Below, piece by piece: positions 1 to 8,443 of a stretch of 41,376 nucleotides of DNA. Numbering within the stretch: position 1 is the first letter of the stretch; the number at the start of each line of letters is the position of its first letter. Position numbers and translations under genes: made by a program. The notes under the pieces are model-generated. The model made no database searches and was not told the DNA's origin. It saw nothing but the letters and a program-made list of their open reading frames with translations. The DNA comes from Pseudomonadota bacterium (lineage in GTDB: Bacteria; Desulfobacterota; WTBG01; CAIYCZ01; CAIRTM01), in the NCBI GenBank assembly GCA_024640785.1, contig JAHEEI010000003.1, positions 1 to 41,376 of the forward strand, read 5' to 3'.

Positions 1-1
1 T

Positions 2-418
2 CCCTTGCTGAATCTTTTTGAAATGGAAGATTATATTGATAATTTAACAGAAAGTTTTTCTCATGGTATGAAACAGCGCCTGGTAATGGCATCAGCCTTT
101 ATCCATAAACCCAGACTTTTAATCGTTGATGAACCCATGGTTGGTCTTGATCCAAAAGGTGCGAGGCTGGTAAAAAAGATATTCAGAGAGGTTTGCTTAA
201 AAGGTACGACAATATTTATGTCTACCCATACCCTGGAGATTGCAGAGGAAATGTGTGACCGGATTGCTATTATACAAAACGGAACAATTGTTGGTGTTGG
301 AACCATCAAGGAACTCAGAGAAAAGACCGGCTCTGAAGGAAGAAAGCTTGAATCAATATTTTTTAAACTTACCGGTGGGGATGAGAGAGTTGAAGTATTG
401 GAATCATTGAGGTTTTGA
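2..418 (+). CDS. ABC transporter ATP-binding protein, C-terminal part (cut by window edge)
   Basis: This is the C-terminal 138 or so residues of an ABC ATPase; the frame stays open to the left edge, so the Walker A half lies outside the window. The ABC signature is visible as SHGMKQR, followed by Walker B LLIVDEP, the D-loop GLDP and the switch histidine in STHTLE. These are standard nucleotide-binding-domain motifs, so the subunit should hydrolyse ATP on the cytoplasmic side. The stop at 416-418 abuts the next gene, a large membrane protein, so the two very probably form one ABC exporter. The substrate cannot be told from sequence. Confidence 0.93.
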   Translation, partial: PLLNLFEMEDYIDNLTESFSHGMKQRLVMASAFIHKPRLLIVDEPMVGLDPKGARLVKKIFREVCLKGTTIFMSTHTLEIAEEMCDRIAIIQNGTIVGVGTIKELREKTGSEGRKLESIFFKLTGGDERVEVLESLRF

Positions 419-420
419 CG

Positions 421-2124
421 GTGATGGACAGGCTAGAGTTGTTATACCCAAAGATCATACAAATAAAAAACAGAATTAAGTTTAAAGGCGAACGATCTCA
501 CCTCAGGTTTTTATTGATGTCTGTTTTCGGTCTTGCTTTCTGGTCGGGTATTTTCTTTGTTTTTTTCAGGGTTCTTACATATTTTAAGGGAATTGATGTT
601 TTTGGCGATTTTCTTGCTGCAAAACTGCTTTCCATGATATTTCTTACTTTCTTTTCCATATTAATTTTCAGTAATGTGATAACAGCAATCTCATCATTTT
701 TTATTTCTGAGGAGTTACAGCTCATTATCTCAACTCCTTATGCTTCTACGGAGCTCTATTTTTCAAAACTGACAGAAACCGTTCTTAACAGTTCATGGAT
801 GGTTCTTATGTTCAGTCTTCCTGTTTTCCTATCCTATGGAATAATTTATAAGCAGAGCTTTTCATATTATGTATTTTTAATACTTTCTATTCTTCCTTTT
901 CTTGCTATCTGCGGAACTGTTGGAATTGCTGTTGCCATTGGTCTGGTGAAAATATTTCCGGCTAAAAGACTTAAAGATGTACTTTTTATTATTAGCATCT
1001 TATTTATTATTATTGTTTATTTTATGTTTAGATTTATAAAACCTGAAAGATTGGTAGATCCTGATAATTTCTTTACGGTCATAGACTATCTGTCTGCTCT
1101 CGAAGCTCCGGCATCACCTTTTCTTCCAAGCCAGTGGGTTACAGATCTTTTGTCGGTTTTGCTTTTTGATAATGCTTCAGGCTCAACTATTTTTAATATG
1201 TTACTGCTATGGAGTACAGCGCTGGCATTTATTATTATGCTTGGCTGGCTTTTTAACTCAGTTTTTTATGATGCATGGAATAAAACACAGGAGGTCAGGG
1301 CCACCTCAATTTCAACAGACTGGATATTCCATAAAATTCTTAACTTTATGCTGGCGCCTCTTTCTCCTTCTGTTCGTGCAATTGTAGAAAAGGACATTAG
1401 AACCTTTTTCAGAGATACTTCACAGTGGTCTCAACTTTTCATTCTTTTCGCGATTATTGTAATCTACTTATATAATATCAGTGTGCTTCCCATGGAAAAG
1501 AATCCCATGCCCACTCTGTATCTTCAAAATATTATTTCATTTATTAATCTTGGTCTGGTCGGCTTTGTAATTTCTGCCGTAGCTGTTCGCTTTGCCTATC
1601 CTGCCGTCAGTCTTGAAAGAGATTCTTTCTGGATAATCAAATCCTCACCCATTGGGTTAAAAGGTTTTTTATGGTGTAAATTTTGGGTCAATTTTATCTT
1701 CCTTGTTGTTATATCTGAAATCCTGGTTGTTTTTACAAATTATTTATTGAAGGTTGATGTTATGATGATGGTGGTATCAGTTTTTACTATATTTCTAATG
1801 ACTTTCGGTATTACCAGTCTTGGAGTAGGGTGCGGTGCCATGTATCCCCGGTTTAAGGTTGAAAATGTTTCACAGATTCCGACAGGTTTTGGCGGACTTT
1901 TATTTATGATTCTATCAATGCTTTTTATTGGATTAACTATTGTACTCGAAGCAAGACCGGTTTATTCCTTCATGATGGCGGATTTCAGTAATATCCCCGT
2001 TTCTAATTCAAACTGGATTAAAATAGCCATTCATTTTGTGCTTGTTTTAATCATTAATATATTTGCTTTTTTACTACCCCTGAAAATCGGTTTCAAAAAA
2101 CTTTCTGAATTTGAAAATTTTTAA
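421..2124 (+). CDS. ABC exporter permease, about 12 membrane segments
   Basis: A very hydrophobic protein of about 567 residues with roughly twelve predicted membrane helices, the first near residues 30-55 and the last just before the C-terminus. A loop with charged and aromatic residues (ERLVDPDNFF) lies near the middle. It follows an ABC ATPase directly and is best read as its membrane partner, in the broad ABC-2-like or large putative exporter group. Start choice: the frame opens with TTG at 415, but the TGAGG at 408-412 is better spaced for GTG 421 or ATG 424; I chose 421. The substrate is unknown. Confidence 0.85.
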   Translation: MMDRLELLYPKIIQIKNRIKFKGERSHLRFLLMSVFGLAFWSGIFFVFFRVLTYFKGIDVFGDFLAAKLLSMIFLTFFSILIFSNVITAISSFFISEELQLIISTPYASTELYFSKLTETVLNSSWMVLMFSLPVFLSYGIIYKQSFSYYVFLILSILPFLAICGTVGIAVAIGLVKIFPAKRLKDVLFIISILFIIIVYFMFRFIKPERLVDPDNFFTVIDYLSALEAPASPFLPSQWVTDLLSVLLFDNASGSTIFNMLLLWSTALAFIIMLGWLFNSVFYDAWNKTQEVRATSISTDWIFHKILNFMLAPLSPSVRAIVEKDIRTFFRDTSQWSQLFILFAIIVIYLYNISVLPMEKNPMPTLYLQNIISFINLGLVGFVISAVAVRFAYPAVSLERDSFWIIKSSPIGLKGFLWCKFWVNFIFLVVISEILVVFTNYLLKVDVMMMVVSVFTIFLMTFGITSLGVGCGAMYPRFKVENVSQIPTGFGGLLFMILSMLFIGLTIVLEARPVYSFMMADFSNIPVSNSNWIKIAIHFVLVLIINIFAFLLPLKIGFKKLSEFENF

Positions 2125-2130
2125 TTTTAA

Positions 2131-2151
2131 AGATATTTTCTGAAAATATCT
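2131..2151 (+). terminator. inverted repeat after the exporter genes, possible terminator
   Basis: Two perfect 10-base arms (AGATATTTTC and GAAAATATCT) separated by a single base start six bases after the permease stop. The stem is AT-rich and not followed by a clear T-run, so termination is only possible, not proven. Confidence 0.35.
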
Positions 2152-2262
2152 AATCATAAAATACTCGGGCAATAATTGTTTGTCATTGTTATGATTGAAG
2201 TATATAATTGTATTGTTAGTAATGACCATATACTTTTCATATAAATAAAGGACGCTTTTCAG

Positions 2263-4035
2263 ATGTCTGATAAAGTAGTTGATCTTGTAGAATTTAAAAA
2301 TATATCAGCTGAGAAGCTATTAAAACTGCCCCAAAATTCAGCTGAGAAGCTGTTTAACAGCCTGCCTGTCCAACAAAAAGCGGAGCTTGTTATAAGTGCT
2401 CCTTTTAAAGATAGAATTGATTTAATTTTAATGTCAGATGATACAAGAGCACTGGTTCAAGCACTTCCCGAAGAAGAGGTTTACTGGACAATAAGAGAAA
2501 GGGGACGGGCGGACTCCCTTTCAATAATTTCCAGGACATCTCATGAACAGTTTCAGTATTTTATTGATATTGATTGTTGGAACCGTGATGAAATTGATTT
2601 TAATAATATCGCGGAGTGGTACACACTGCTTGGGAAATGTAATGAAGTAAAAGTTGTTGAGTGGTTTGAAAATGCGGATGAAAGATTTCTTATCTCAACT
2701 TTAAAACGTTTTATGGGCATATCAAAGATTGAATCTGAGGCTGATATTTTAGAAGAGTACGAGGATATGCCCAATGATACCTTGGACAGTGTGTATTATT
2801 TTCAGTTTGCGGATGATGAGTCAAGACTGGTTTTAATGCCGCTACTGAGTGTGCTGTACAAGTATGACAGCAGTCTCTTTTATTCGCTCATTGAAGGGGT
2901 ACTATATGATTTTGTAACTGAAGCGGATGAAGAAGCCTTTAGGTGGAGACAGGTCAGGATTTCCGAGAAAGGATTTCCTGCAATAGATGAAGCGCTTGAA
3001 ATTTATCAGCTTGTCTCTGATCGTGAGATTGAAGCCTTAAAGCAAACCCTTAATAATGTTAGGGAATTAAATGAAGAGAATAAAACCTCTCTCAGGTATC
3101 TTTTGTCCGTTGAAAATGCGCCATCCTTTTTTTCAGATGCAATTAAACATATTAGTGATGAAAAAGCGCTATATGATATCCAAAAAAATATCATAAATTT
3201 AGCAAACAAGATAATAATGGCAGATTGTCTTGAGATCAGGGAAATTAAGGATAAAAAAAAGGCAATTGATAAGGCTGAAGGTTATATTAATATCGGTCTT
3301 GAGATCATATCCGAAGAAGATATGTCAAAAGCGGTTGAGGTTTTAGTTTCTGTTCATCCTCTTGAGCTGTTTAGAATCGGCTATAGTTCCGGATTAAAGC
3401 TTAAAAACAGGATTAAAAAATATATCCTAAAGTATGGCGAGCAGATATTATCATTTGCCGATGCGCCCTATTCTGAGTCGATATCCGGTCTGCTTCAAAA
3501 AAGGCCGAAGTATTTTGAAGGTCTGAGTGAGAAAGATTCAATTACTCTACGGGATTTTAAAAATATCTACGAGATTAAATATACAGAAGAGGCAGTTAAT
3601 TATTTGATATTTTGTAACAGATTGATATTCGACTGTTTTAAGCTTGACCATGAATATTTGACGGGTGCTTTTCAGGATAAAGTTCATAATAATGCAGGAG
3701 CAATAACCTATATTTCTCTTTTTAATACAATAATGGTTAATAACATCTGTAAGGGTTCTTCAGGCCCTGACCCTTTGACTGGCAATGAAGCAGGGGTTTT
3801 TATAAAGACAGCATTTGATAATAAAAACGGAGTTCTTTCCTTGAAAAAGGGTTTCAAAGCGGAAGTGTTTGCCTGGATTAAAAAAAGGGTTAACTCGGAA
3901 AAACAGGAGATAAGCATTCTAAAACATTTTGTTGAACAGGCTTTAAAAATGATCAATGAAGATATAAACAGCTTTTCCTCAAATGATACGATTGACATCA
4001 GGTATATTAGTGCGTTATTATTTAAGAAAGATTAA
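2263..4035 (+). CDS. DUF6178 family protein
   Basis: A soluble, acidic, mostly alpha-helical protein of 590 residues with no signal peptide or membrane segment. The segment around residues 70-110 (LPEEEVYWTIRERGR, then FQYFIDIDCW) matches what I recall of the DUF6178 family of Desulfobacterota; the function is not known. The N-terminus holds a short internal repeat, SAEKLLKLP then SAEKLFNSLP, encoded by a 14-base direct repeat at 2305-2318 and 2338-2351. It is probably transcribed with the small downstream gene at 4077, which starts 41 bases after its stop. The family name is from memory, not from a search. Confidence 0.75.
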   Translation: MSDKVVDLVEFKNISAEKLLKLPQNSAEKLFNSLPVQQKAELVISAPFKDRIDLILMSDDTRALVQALPEEEVYWTIRERGRADSLSIISRTSHEQFQYFIDIDCWNRDEIDFNNIAEWYTLLGKCNEVKVVEWFENADERFLISTLKRFMGISKIESEADILEEYEDMPNDTLDSVYYFQFADDESRLVLMPLLSVLYKYDSSLFYSLIEGVLYDFVTEADEEAFRWRQVRISEKGFPAIDEALEIYQLVSDREIEALKQTLNNVRELNEENKTSLRYLLSVENAPSFFSDAIKHISDEKALYDIQKNIINLANKIIMADCLEIREIKDKKKAIDKAEGYINIGLEIISEEDMSKAVEVLVSVHPLELFRIGYSSGLKLKNRIKKYILKYGEQILSFADAPYSESISGLLQKRPKYFEGLSEKDSITLRDFKNIYEIKYTEEAVNYLIFCNRLIFDCFKLDHEYLTGAFQDKVHNNAGAITYISLFNTIMVNNICKGSSGPDPLTGNEAGVFIKTAFDNKNGVLSLKKGFKAEVFAWIKKRVNSEKQEISILKHFVEQALKMINEDINSFSSNDTIDIRYISALLFKKD

Positions 4036-4076
4036 ATCGATATTTCAAACAGACAACATGAATAAAGGAGGAAATC

Positions 4077-4304
4077 ATGCCGCACAAAGACATACCCCAT
4101 ATTGCAGCAACACTTCAGGTAGCTTTTTATGCTTCATATCAGGTTCCTGAATATAAGGATTTAAGTCTGGAAAAACGCAGACAGAAAGTGGTTGATGATT
4201 ATATTTCATCACTTAAGCTGGCTGATGTAATCTTTGAAAAAGCAATACATGAGAAATTGCCGCCTGACCAAGAGAGGATAATGGAAAAATATATTAAGGG
4301 ATAG
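4077..4304 (+). CDS. small hypothetical protein, 75 aa
   Basis: A 75-residue soluble protein that I do not recognise. It is preceded by a strong AAAGGAGG Shine-Dalgarno about five bases before the ATG, which supports translation. It is helical and charged, with EKRRQKVVDDYISSLK in the middle and a C-terminus rich in Lys and Glu; there are no cysteines or membrane segments. It sits between the DUF6178 gene and the FmdB-like gene, so the three may form one unit, although a large inverted repeat lies just after it. Confidence 0.7.
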   Translation: MPHKDIPHIAATLQVAFYASYQVPEYKDLSLEKRRQKVVDDYISSLKLADVIFEKAIHEKLPPDQERIMEKYIKG

Positions 4305-4312
4305 TTTGTTTG

Positions 4313-4367
4313 GGTCCTGCATTATTATTACATCCGTCAGTTAATCTGACCTATCTGATGCAGGACC
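4313..4367 (+). promoter_or_regulatory. large nested inverted repeat in the fmdB-like leader
   Basis: GGTCCTGCAT at 4313-4322 pairs perfectly with ATGCAGGACC at 4358-4367. Inside the 35-base loop a second hairpin is possible between GTCAG at 4336-4340 and CTGAC at 4346-4350. The outer right arm is followed by a T-rich stretch (ATATTTTC, then AAATTTTT) and, 27 bases after the arm, by the start of the FmdB-like gene. It could be a terminator of the upstream gene, an attenuator, or a protein-binding dyad; the sequence alone does not decide. Confidence 0.5.
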
Positions 4368-4393
4368 ATATTTTCAAATTTTTGGAGAGTTCG

Positions 4394-4723
4394 ATGCCAA
4401 TATATGAGTATCAGTGCAACAAGTGTAATGCAGCCTTTGACTGTGTAGTGATGAGCGTATCAGAAAAGTTTGAGCCTAAATGTGAAAAGTGCGGAAGCAC
4501 AGATGTGAAAAAACTGGTTTCCCAGGTCAGGTATATGTCAGGACCGGAAGAAAGCTGCCTTGCTTCAAACGTCGAAAACAGGTTATTGCAGTCAATGGGT
4601 GGAAAAGTAGATTCGAATATTCAAAAAGAAATTAAAGAACTTTCTAAACAGGCAGCCAAAAGAGGTAAAAAACGTTATGCCAGTATGATGGATACCGGCA
4701 AGTCAGAAAATATTGATTATTGA
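4394..4723 (+). CDS. FmdB-like zinc ribbon protein
   Basis: A 109-residue protein beginning MPIYEYQCNKC, the hallmark of the FmdB/CxxC_CXXC_SSSS zinc-ribbon family, with a second knuckle CEKCGS near residue 30 and the typical KLVS after it. Four cysteines should bind one zinc. The C-terminal half is Lys-rich and probably disordered. The family was named from a formylmethanofuran dehydrogenase operon regulator, but its role in bacteria is mostly undefined. I moved the start from the open-frame beginning at 4310 to ATG 4394, because the family always starts at MPIYEY and GGAGAG at 4384-4389 is correctly spaced. Confidence 0.88.
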   Translation: MPIYEYQCNKCNAAFDCVVMSVSEKFEPKCEKCGSTDVKKLVSQVRYMSGPEESCLASNVENRLLQSMGGKVDSNIQKEIKELSKQAAKRGKKRYASMMDTGKSENIDY

Positions 4724-4947
4724 TTTAAAAGTCAGATTTTTGCATTAATTTAAAAGTTGTTTTGAATTCGCCCTTCAAATTCATTTCTTTTGTGATATTC
4801 AACATCTCAGAAGTTGTCTCGATAAATATCCTTTTCATAGCACTTATATTAATATATGCATTTTTAAGGCCTCATAATGTCAGCCTGTTAAAGTTAATAT
4901 TTGTCATTTTATGATTTAATCAATAATAATTTACAGGAGAATGTAAA

Positions 4948-5280
4948 ATGAAGAAATGTTTTACGATTTTAATTGCCATTAGTTTCATATTTATCGGAAC
5001 TGCTATTGCTGAAAAACCGGTTCTGGTTTCAAAAAAGAAGGCAGTAAAAGAAGATATGAATGTTCAAAAAAAGGAAATGAAAGATTATAGTGTTGATGAG
5101 ACGGGGAAAAAAGAAAAAAACACGAAGAAAATAATCGATGATAAAAAAAAGGGCCAGAAGAAACAAGAAGAGAAAAAGTCATCACAGGTTCAAAAAGAAT
5201 TGGATAAGGATTCAGCAAAGGGGCAGGAGGTCAGACAACAACGTAAAAAATGGTGGAAGTTATGGGGTGGTACCGAATAA
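4948..5280 (+). CDS. small secreted Lys/Glu-rich protein
   Basis: A 110-residue protein with a signal peptide: positive MKK, a hydrophobic stretch ILIAISFIFIG, and likely signal peptidase I cleavage after AIA at about residue 21. The mature part is extremely rich in Lys, Glu and Gln with no predicted fold, and ends WWKLWGGTE. AGGAGA lies just upstream of the ATG. No homologous family is recognised. Low-complexity basic exported proteins may bind acidic surfaces or polymers, but that is speculation. The preceding gap (4724-4947) shows no clear gene. Confidence 0.7.
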   Translation: MKKCFTILIAISFIFIGTAIAEKPVLVSKKKAVKEDMNVQKKEMKDYSVDETGKKEKNTKKIIDDKKKGQKKQEEKKSSQVQKELDKDSAKGQEVRQQRKKWWKLWGGTE

Positions 5281-5498
5281 AATCCTTGAATCGCTTTTCA
5301 TCATACTACATTGTGTGTGTGGTGGGGTGATGTGAATAAGACTATTTCTGTAATACTTACTATCATAAATTCGAGTAAAAATTATTAAAAATATATATTT
5401 GGGTTCTAATAATGCGGAACAATTTATAGGTGCATGAGCCACTGATCTGTTTATCTGTTTAGGTGAACAGCAAAGCCAAAGGATTGAAAGGATTAAAT
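5281..5498. other. non-coding stretch, nothing recognised
   Basis: AT-rich sequence between the Lys-rich secreted protein and the broken DUF6868-like gene. No RNA gene, clear hairpin terminator or supported reading frame was seen on either strand. Confidence 0.5.
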
Positions 5499-5744
5499 AT
5501 GGACAATTTAGCTGCAATTAGAGAATTTGTTGGCTAGTGTTCAGTCATCAATACCGCATTATTGATATTCACAAGCGTATTTATACTCCTGTTACGCAGA
5601 CCAATCTCACGTATTCACAGCAAGATGTTTAACATGGATGAAAGTAATCTGTCTTCTGCTTACTTTCAATTTTTGGCACAATACAAGATTGTCATAATTG
5701 TTTTAAATATTGTCCCATACATTGCCCTGAGGATACTGAGTTAA
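5499..5744 (+). pseudogene. DUF6868-like small membrane protein gene with an in-frame amber codon
   Basis: Read through one TAG, this frame gives 81 codons: MDNLAAIREFVG, stop, CSVINTALLIF, then IHSKMFNMDE and a C-terminal membrane segment ending VPYIALRILS. This matches my recollection of the DUF6868 family of about 80-residue, two-helix membrane proteins, in which a Trp normally precedes CSVIN. TAG at 5535-5537 stands at that Trp, a one-base change from TGG. GAAAGG precedes ATG 5499. No other defect is visible, so the break is either recent, or a sequencing error, or a recoded codon. The function of the family is unknown. Confidence 0.7.
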
Positions 5745-5850
5745 ATTATTTAATAGTGGGACAAAGGTGTGGGAGTACGTATAGAAATCTGATACAAATG
5801 GGGATGAGCGGGTTTATTGAATTCCTCCTTTTTGTTTTAAATATTTTTAA

Positions 5851-8301
5851 TCAACCGATACCCGCAAGTTCGAGGCGGCCTTTCCACCTTTCAAACAGCA
5901 GGCGCTTAAGCAGTTGATGCTCCGGGTTTGTTAGTTCAGGATCTCTGTCAATCAGATCAAAGGCTGATTTTCTTGCATCCACCAAAATCTTAATATCCCG
6001 TCCAATATGTGCGACCCTGAAATCTGGAAGGCCGGACTGACGAGTTCCCAGAAATTCACCCGGACCTCTTATATTAAAGTCCTCTTCCGCGATCTTAAAC
6101 CCGTCATTTGTCTTTGACATGACCGTTAAGCGCTGTTTGGCTTCATCAGATTTTTTATACTGAGCAAGCAGGATACACATTGAATCAGCTGATCCTCTGC
6201 CCACACGGCCCCGCAACTGATGAAGCTGTGAAAGTCCGAACCTTTCCGCGTGCTCAATAATGATTAGGGAGGCATTGGGTACATCAATTCCAACCTCTAC
6301 AACTGTTGTTGAGACAAGGATATTAATTCTTCCTTCTTTAAATTTGTTCATGATGGCATCTTTTTCAGCACCTTTCATGCGTCCGTGTACCAGCCCCACT
6401 TTATATCCCGGGAAAATGTCTTTTTGAAGATGGGCGGCCATGTTTGTCGCATCAAGAAGATCGATTTTTTCAGATTCTTCAACCAGCGGATAGACAATGA
6501 ATGCCTGCCTTTTTTTTTCAAGTTCCTGACTGATAATTCTGTAGACGTCTTCCCGTCTGTTTTCATGTAAAACTTTTGTCTTGATGGGTTTCCTGCCGGG
6601 AGGGAGCTCATTAATAATTGATATATCTAGATCGCCGTAAACCGTTAAACCAAGGGTCCGCGGGATTGGTGTTGCCGTCATTACCAGGACATCGGGGTTT
6701 TCTCCTTTTCGCTTGATTTCTGCGCGCTGCATAACCCCGAATTTATGCTGTTCATCAATTACCGCAAATCCAAGATTCTTAAAATCTACGCCTTCCTGAA
6801 TTAGCGCATGGGTGCCGATAATGATATCTGATTCACCGTTTTTAATTTTAACAAGGGCAGCGTCTTTTTGTGCTTTGGGTTGGCTGCTGGTAAGAAGGAC
6901 TACGTTAATTTTGAGTTTATCAGTTAGGCACGCTATGGTTTTCAAATGCTGTTCAGCCAGAATTTCGGTTGGCGCCATGATGGCGGATTGATATCCGTTT
7001 AGCTTTGCGCAAAAACAGGCAATCAGGCATACCACGGTTTTACCGCTTCCCACATCACCCTGAATAAGACGGTTCATGGGATAAGGCTTTTTCATATCTG
7101 TAAAAATATCATCAACAGATCTTTGCTGTGCATTTGTTAACGAAAAGGGGAGAGTTTTTAAAAATTTATTAATTTTGTCCTGATGTATTTTAAAAGAAAT
7201 TCCAGGTTCGATAGCCATGCCTTTTTTTCTTAAGGCAAGAACTGTCTGCAGCATAAAGAATTCATCAAAAACAATTCTTCTGTGATATTCAGACTGCATT
7301 TCAAAGAGTCTATCAATGTCATCTTCTGTGCCCGGAAAGTGAACATGCTGAAAAGCCGTCGCGAGAGGAATCAGGCCATTTTTCTCTTTGATATTATCAG
7401 GCATGACATCGGGAATAAATTTACAGAAATTAATGACTGTGAACTCCATTATTTTCTGCATATTTTTCTGGTGTATTCCTTCTGTTAAAGGATAAACCGG
7501 GAGTATTTTAAGTTTTGATTCAATGGTATCATCCCCTGCAAAGATGTCAATTTCAGGGTGATGAACTTCTTTTTGATATCTGAAGTTTGAGATTGTACCA
7601 GACAGGATTACCTCTGTCCCTTCTTTAAATCTTTTTTTGAGAAGGTTTTTATATTTATCGTTTATCCTGAACCATTTTGCAGAAAGATTTTGTGATCCGT
7701 CACTTATCAGAATCTCAAAAAGTTTGTTTCTTCCGGCAAAAGCCCTGCTGGATATACTCATGACCCTGCCGATAATTGTGACGTGTTCTCCGGAATTTAC
7801 TTGAGAGATTTTTTTAATTCTTCTACGGTCAATATAGTTCCGGGGTATAAGATAGAGCAGGTCCTCAATATTGTTAATATTCATCCGTTTAAGAGCTTCG
7901 GAGATCTTTGGGCCGACGCCTTTGATTTTATCAACCGGTGTCGAAAGCATATGGATACTTTCTAAGAAACTGGTATTTTTAATGGGAGCTTCTTTTTTTA
8001 TGGGCTTGTTATTTTGTGAAATGTCAATTCTGTTAATGGTTAATAAAGCAGCTTTAATGAGCTCTTTTTTCTTATCATGTGTCAAATTATGATAACCCTT
8101 GAAGTCCTGTTCAAGGGTTATCAGGCTATTTCTGGCTTTATTAGAGGATATAAAAGACAAGGCTTTTTCAACCAAAGAAGGTATGAGTTCTTCAATGCCT
8201 TTTATATTTAAAAGAGAAGAGAAGTTATTTTTTGATGCAAAAATAAGAGGCCGCTCTATCGCAGCAAATATGGATTCAAGGTTCTTGAATTTATCTTCCA
8301 T
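5851..8301 (-). CDS. recG: ATP-dependent DNA helicase RecG
   Basis: An 816-residue superfamily 2 helicase that remodels stalled replication forks and Holliday junctions. After an N-terminal helical extension of about 110 residues comes the wedge/OB domain (GVGPKISEALKRMNI, then an IGRVMS strand). The motor follows with Walker A GDVGSGKT, the DExH-type box DEQHKFG, motif III TATPIPRTLG and the motif VI region HQLRGRVGRG. The C-terminal FLGTRQSGLPDFR matches the conserved RecG TRG region. It is longer than E. coli RecG (about 690 residues) because of the N-terminal extension, as also seen in Thermotoga-type RecG. It is a single gene in its strand context. Confidence 0.96.
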   Translation of the reverse strand: MEDKFKNLESIFAAIERPLIFASKNNFSSLLNIKGIEELIPSLVEKALSFISSNKARNSLITLEQDFKGYHNLTHDKKKELIKAALLTINRIDISQNNKPIKKEAPIKNTSFLESIHMLSTPVDKIKGVGPKISEALKRMNINNIEDLLYLIPRNYIDRRRIKKISQVNSGEHVTIIGRVMSISSRAFAGRNKLFEILISDGSQNLSAKWFRINDKYKNLLKKRFKEGTEVILSGTISNFRYQKEVHHPEIDIFAGDDTIESKLKILPVYPLTEGIHQKNMQKIMEFTVINFCKFIPDVMPDNIKEKNGLIPLATAFQHVHFPGTEDDIDRLFEMQSEYHRRIVFDEFFMLQTVLALRKKGMAIEPGISFKIHQDKINKFLKTLPFSLTNAQQRSVDDIFTDMKKPYPMNRLIQGDVGSGKTVVCLIACFCAKLNGYQSAIMAPTEILAEQHLKTIACLTDKLKINVVLLTSSQPKAQKDAALVKIKNGESDIIIGTHALIQEGVDFKNLGFAVIDEQHKFGVMQRAEIKRKGENPDVLVMTATPIPRTLGLTVYGDLDISIINELPPGRKPIKTKVLHENRREDVYRIISQELEKKRQAFIVYPLVEESEKIDLLDATNMAAHLQKDIFPGYKVGLVHGRMKGAEKDAIMNKFKEGRINILVSTTVVEVGIDVPNASLIIIEHAERFGLSQLHQLRGRVGRGSADSMCILLAQYKKSDEAKQRLTVMSKTNDGFKIAEEDFNIRGPGEFLGTRQSGLPDFRVAHIGRDIKILVDARKSAFDLIDRDPELTNPEHQLLKRLLFERWKGRLELAGIG

Positions 8302-8443
8302 TAATCTTTAAGGGTTATATTATTTGGTGATAAATTTATGTTTGTTAAATTGCCCTCTAATACTACTTATAATTCCAAAAAAATTTATAACTGATTTTTA
8401 AACCTATATCATAAATATCTCTGTGCATAAACCTTCCAATTAA
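8302..8443. other. recG upstream gap
   Basis: AT-rich spacer between the recG start and the decayed transglycosylase gene. It must hold the recG promoter, but no convincing minus-strand -35/-10 pair stands out, and no coding remnant was recognised here. Confidence 0.4.

Noticed and set aside
4725-4838. 37-codon minus-strand frame beginning MKRIFIETTSEMLN and ending KSDF
   Set aside because: It has no Shine-Dalgarno, no recognised family and lies in an intergenic stretch; too short to support as a gene.
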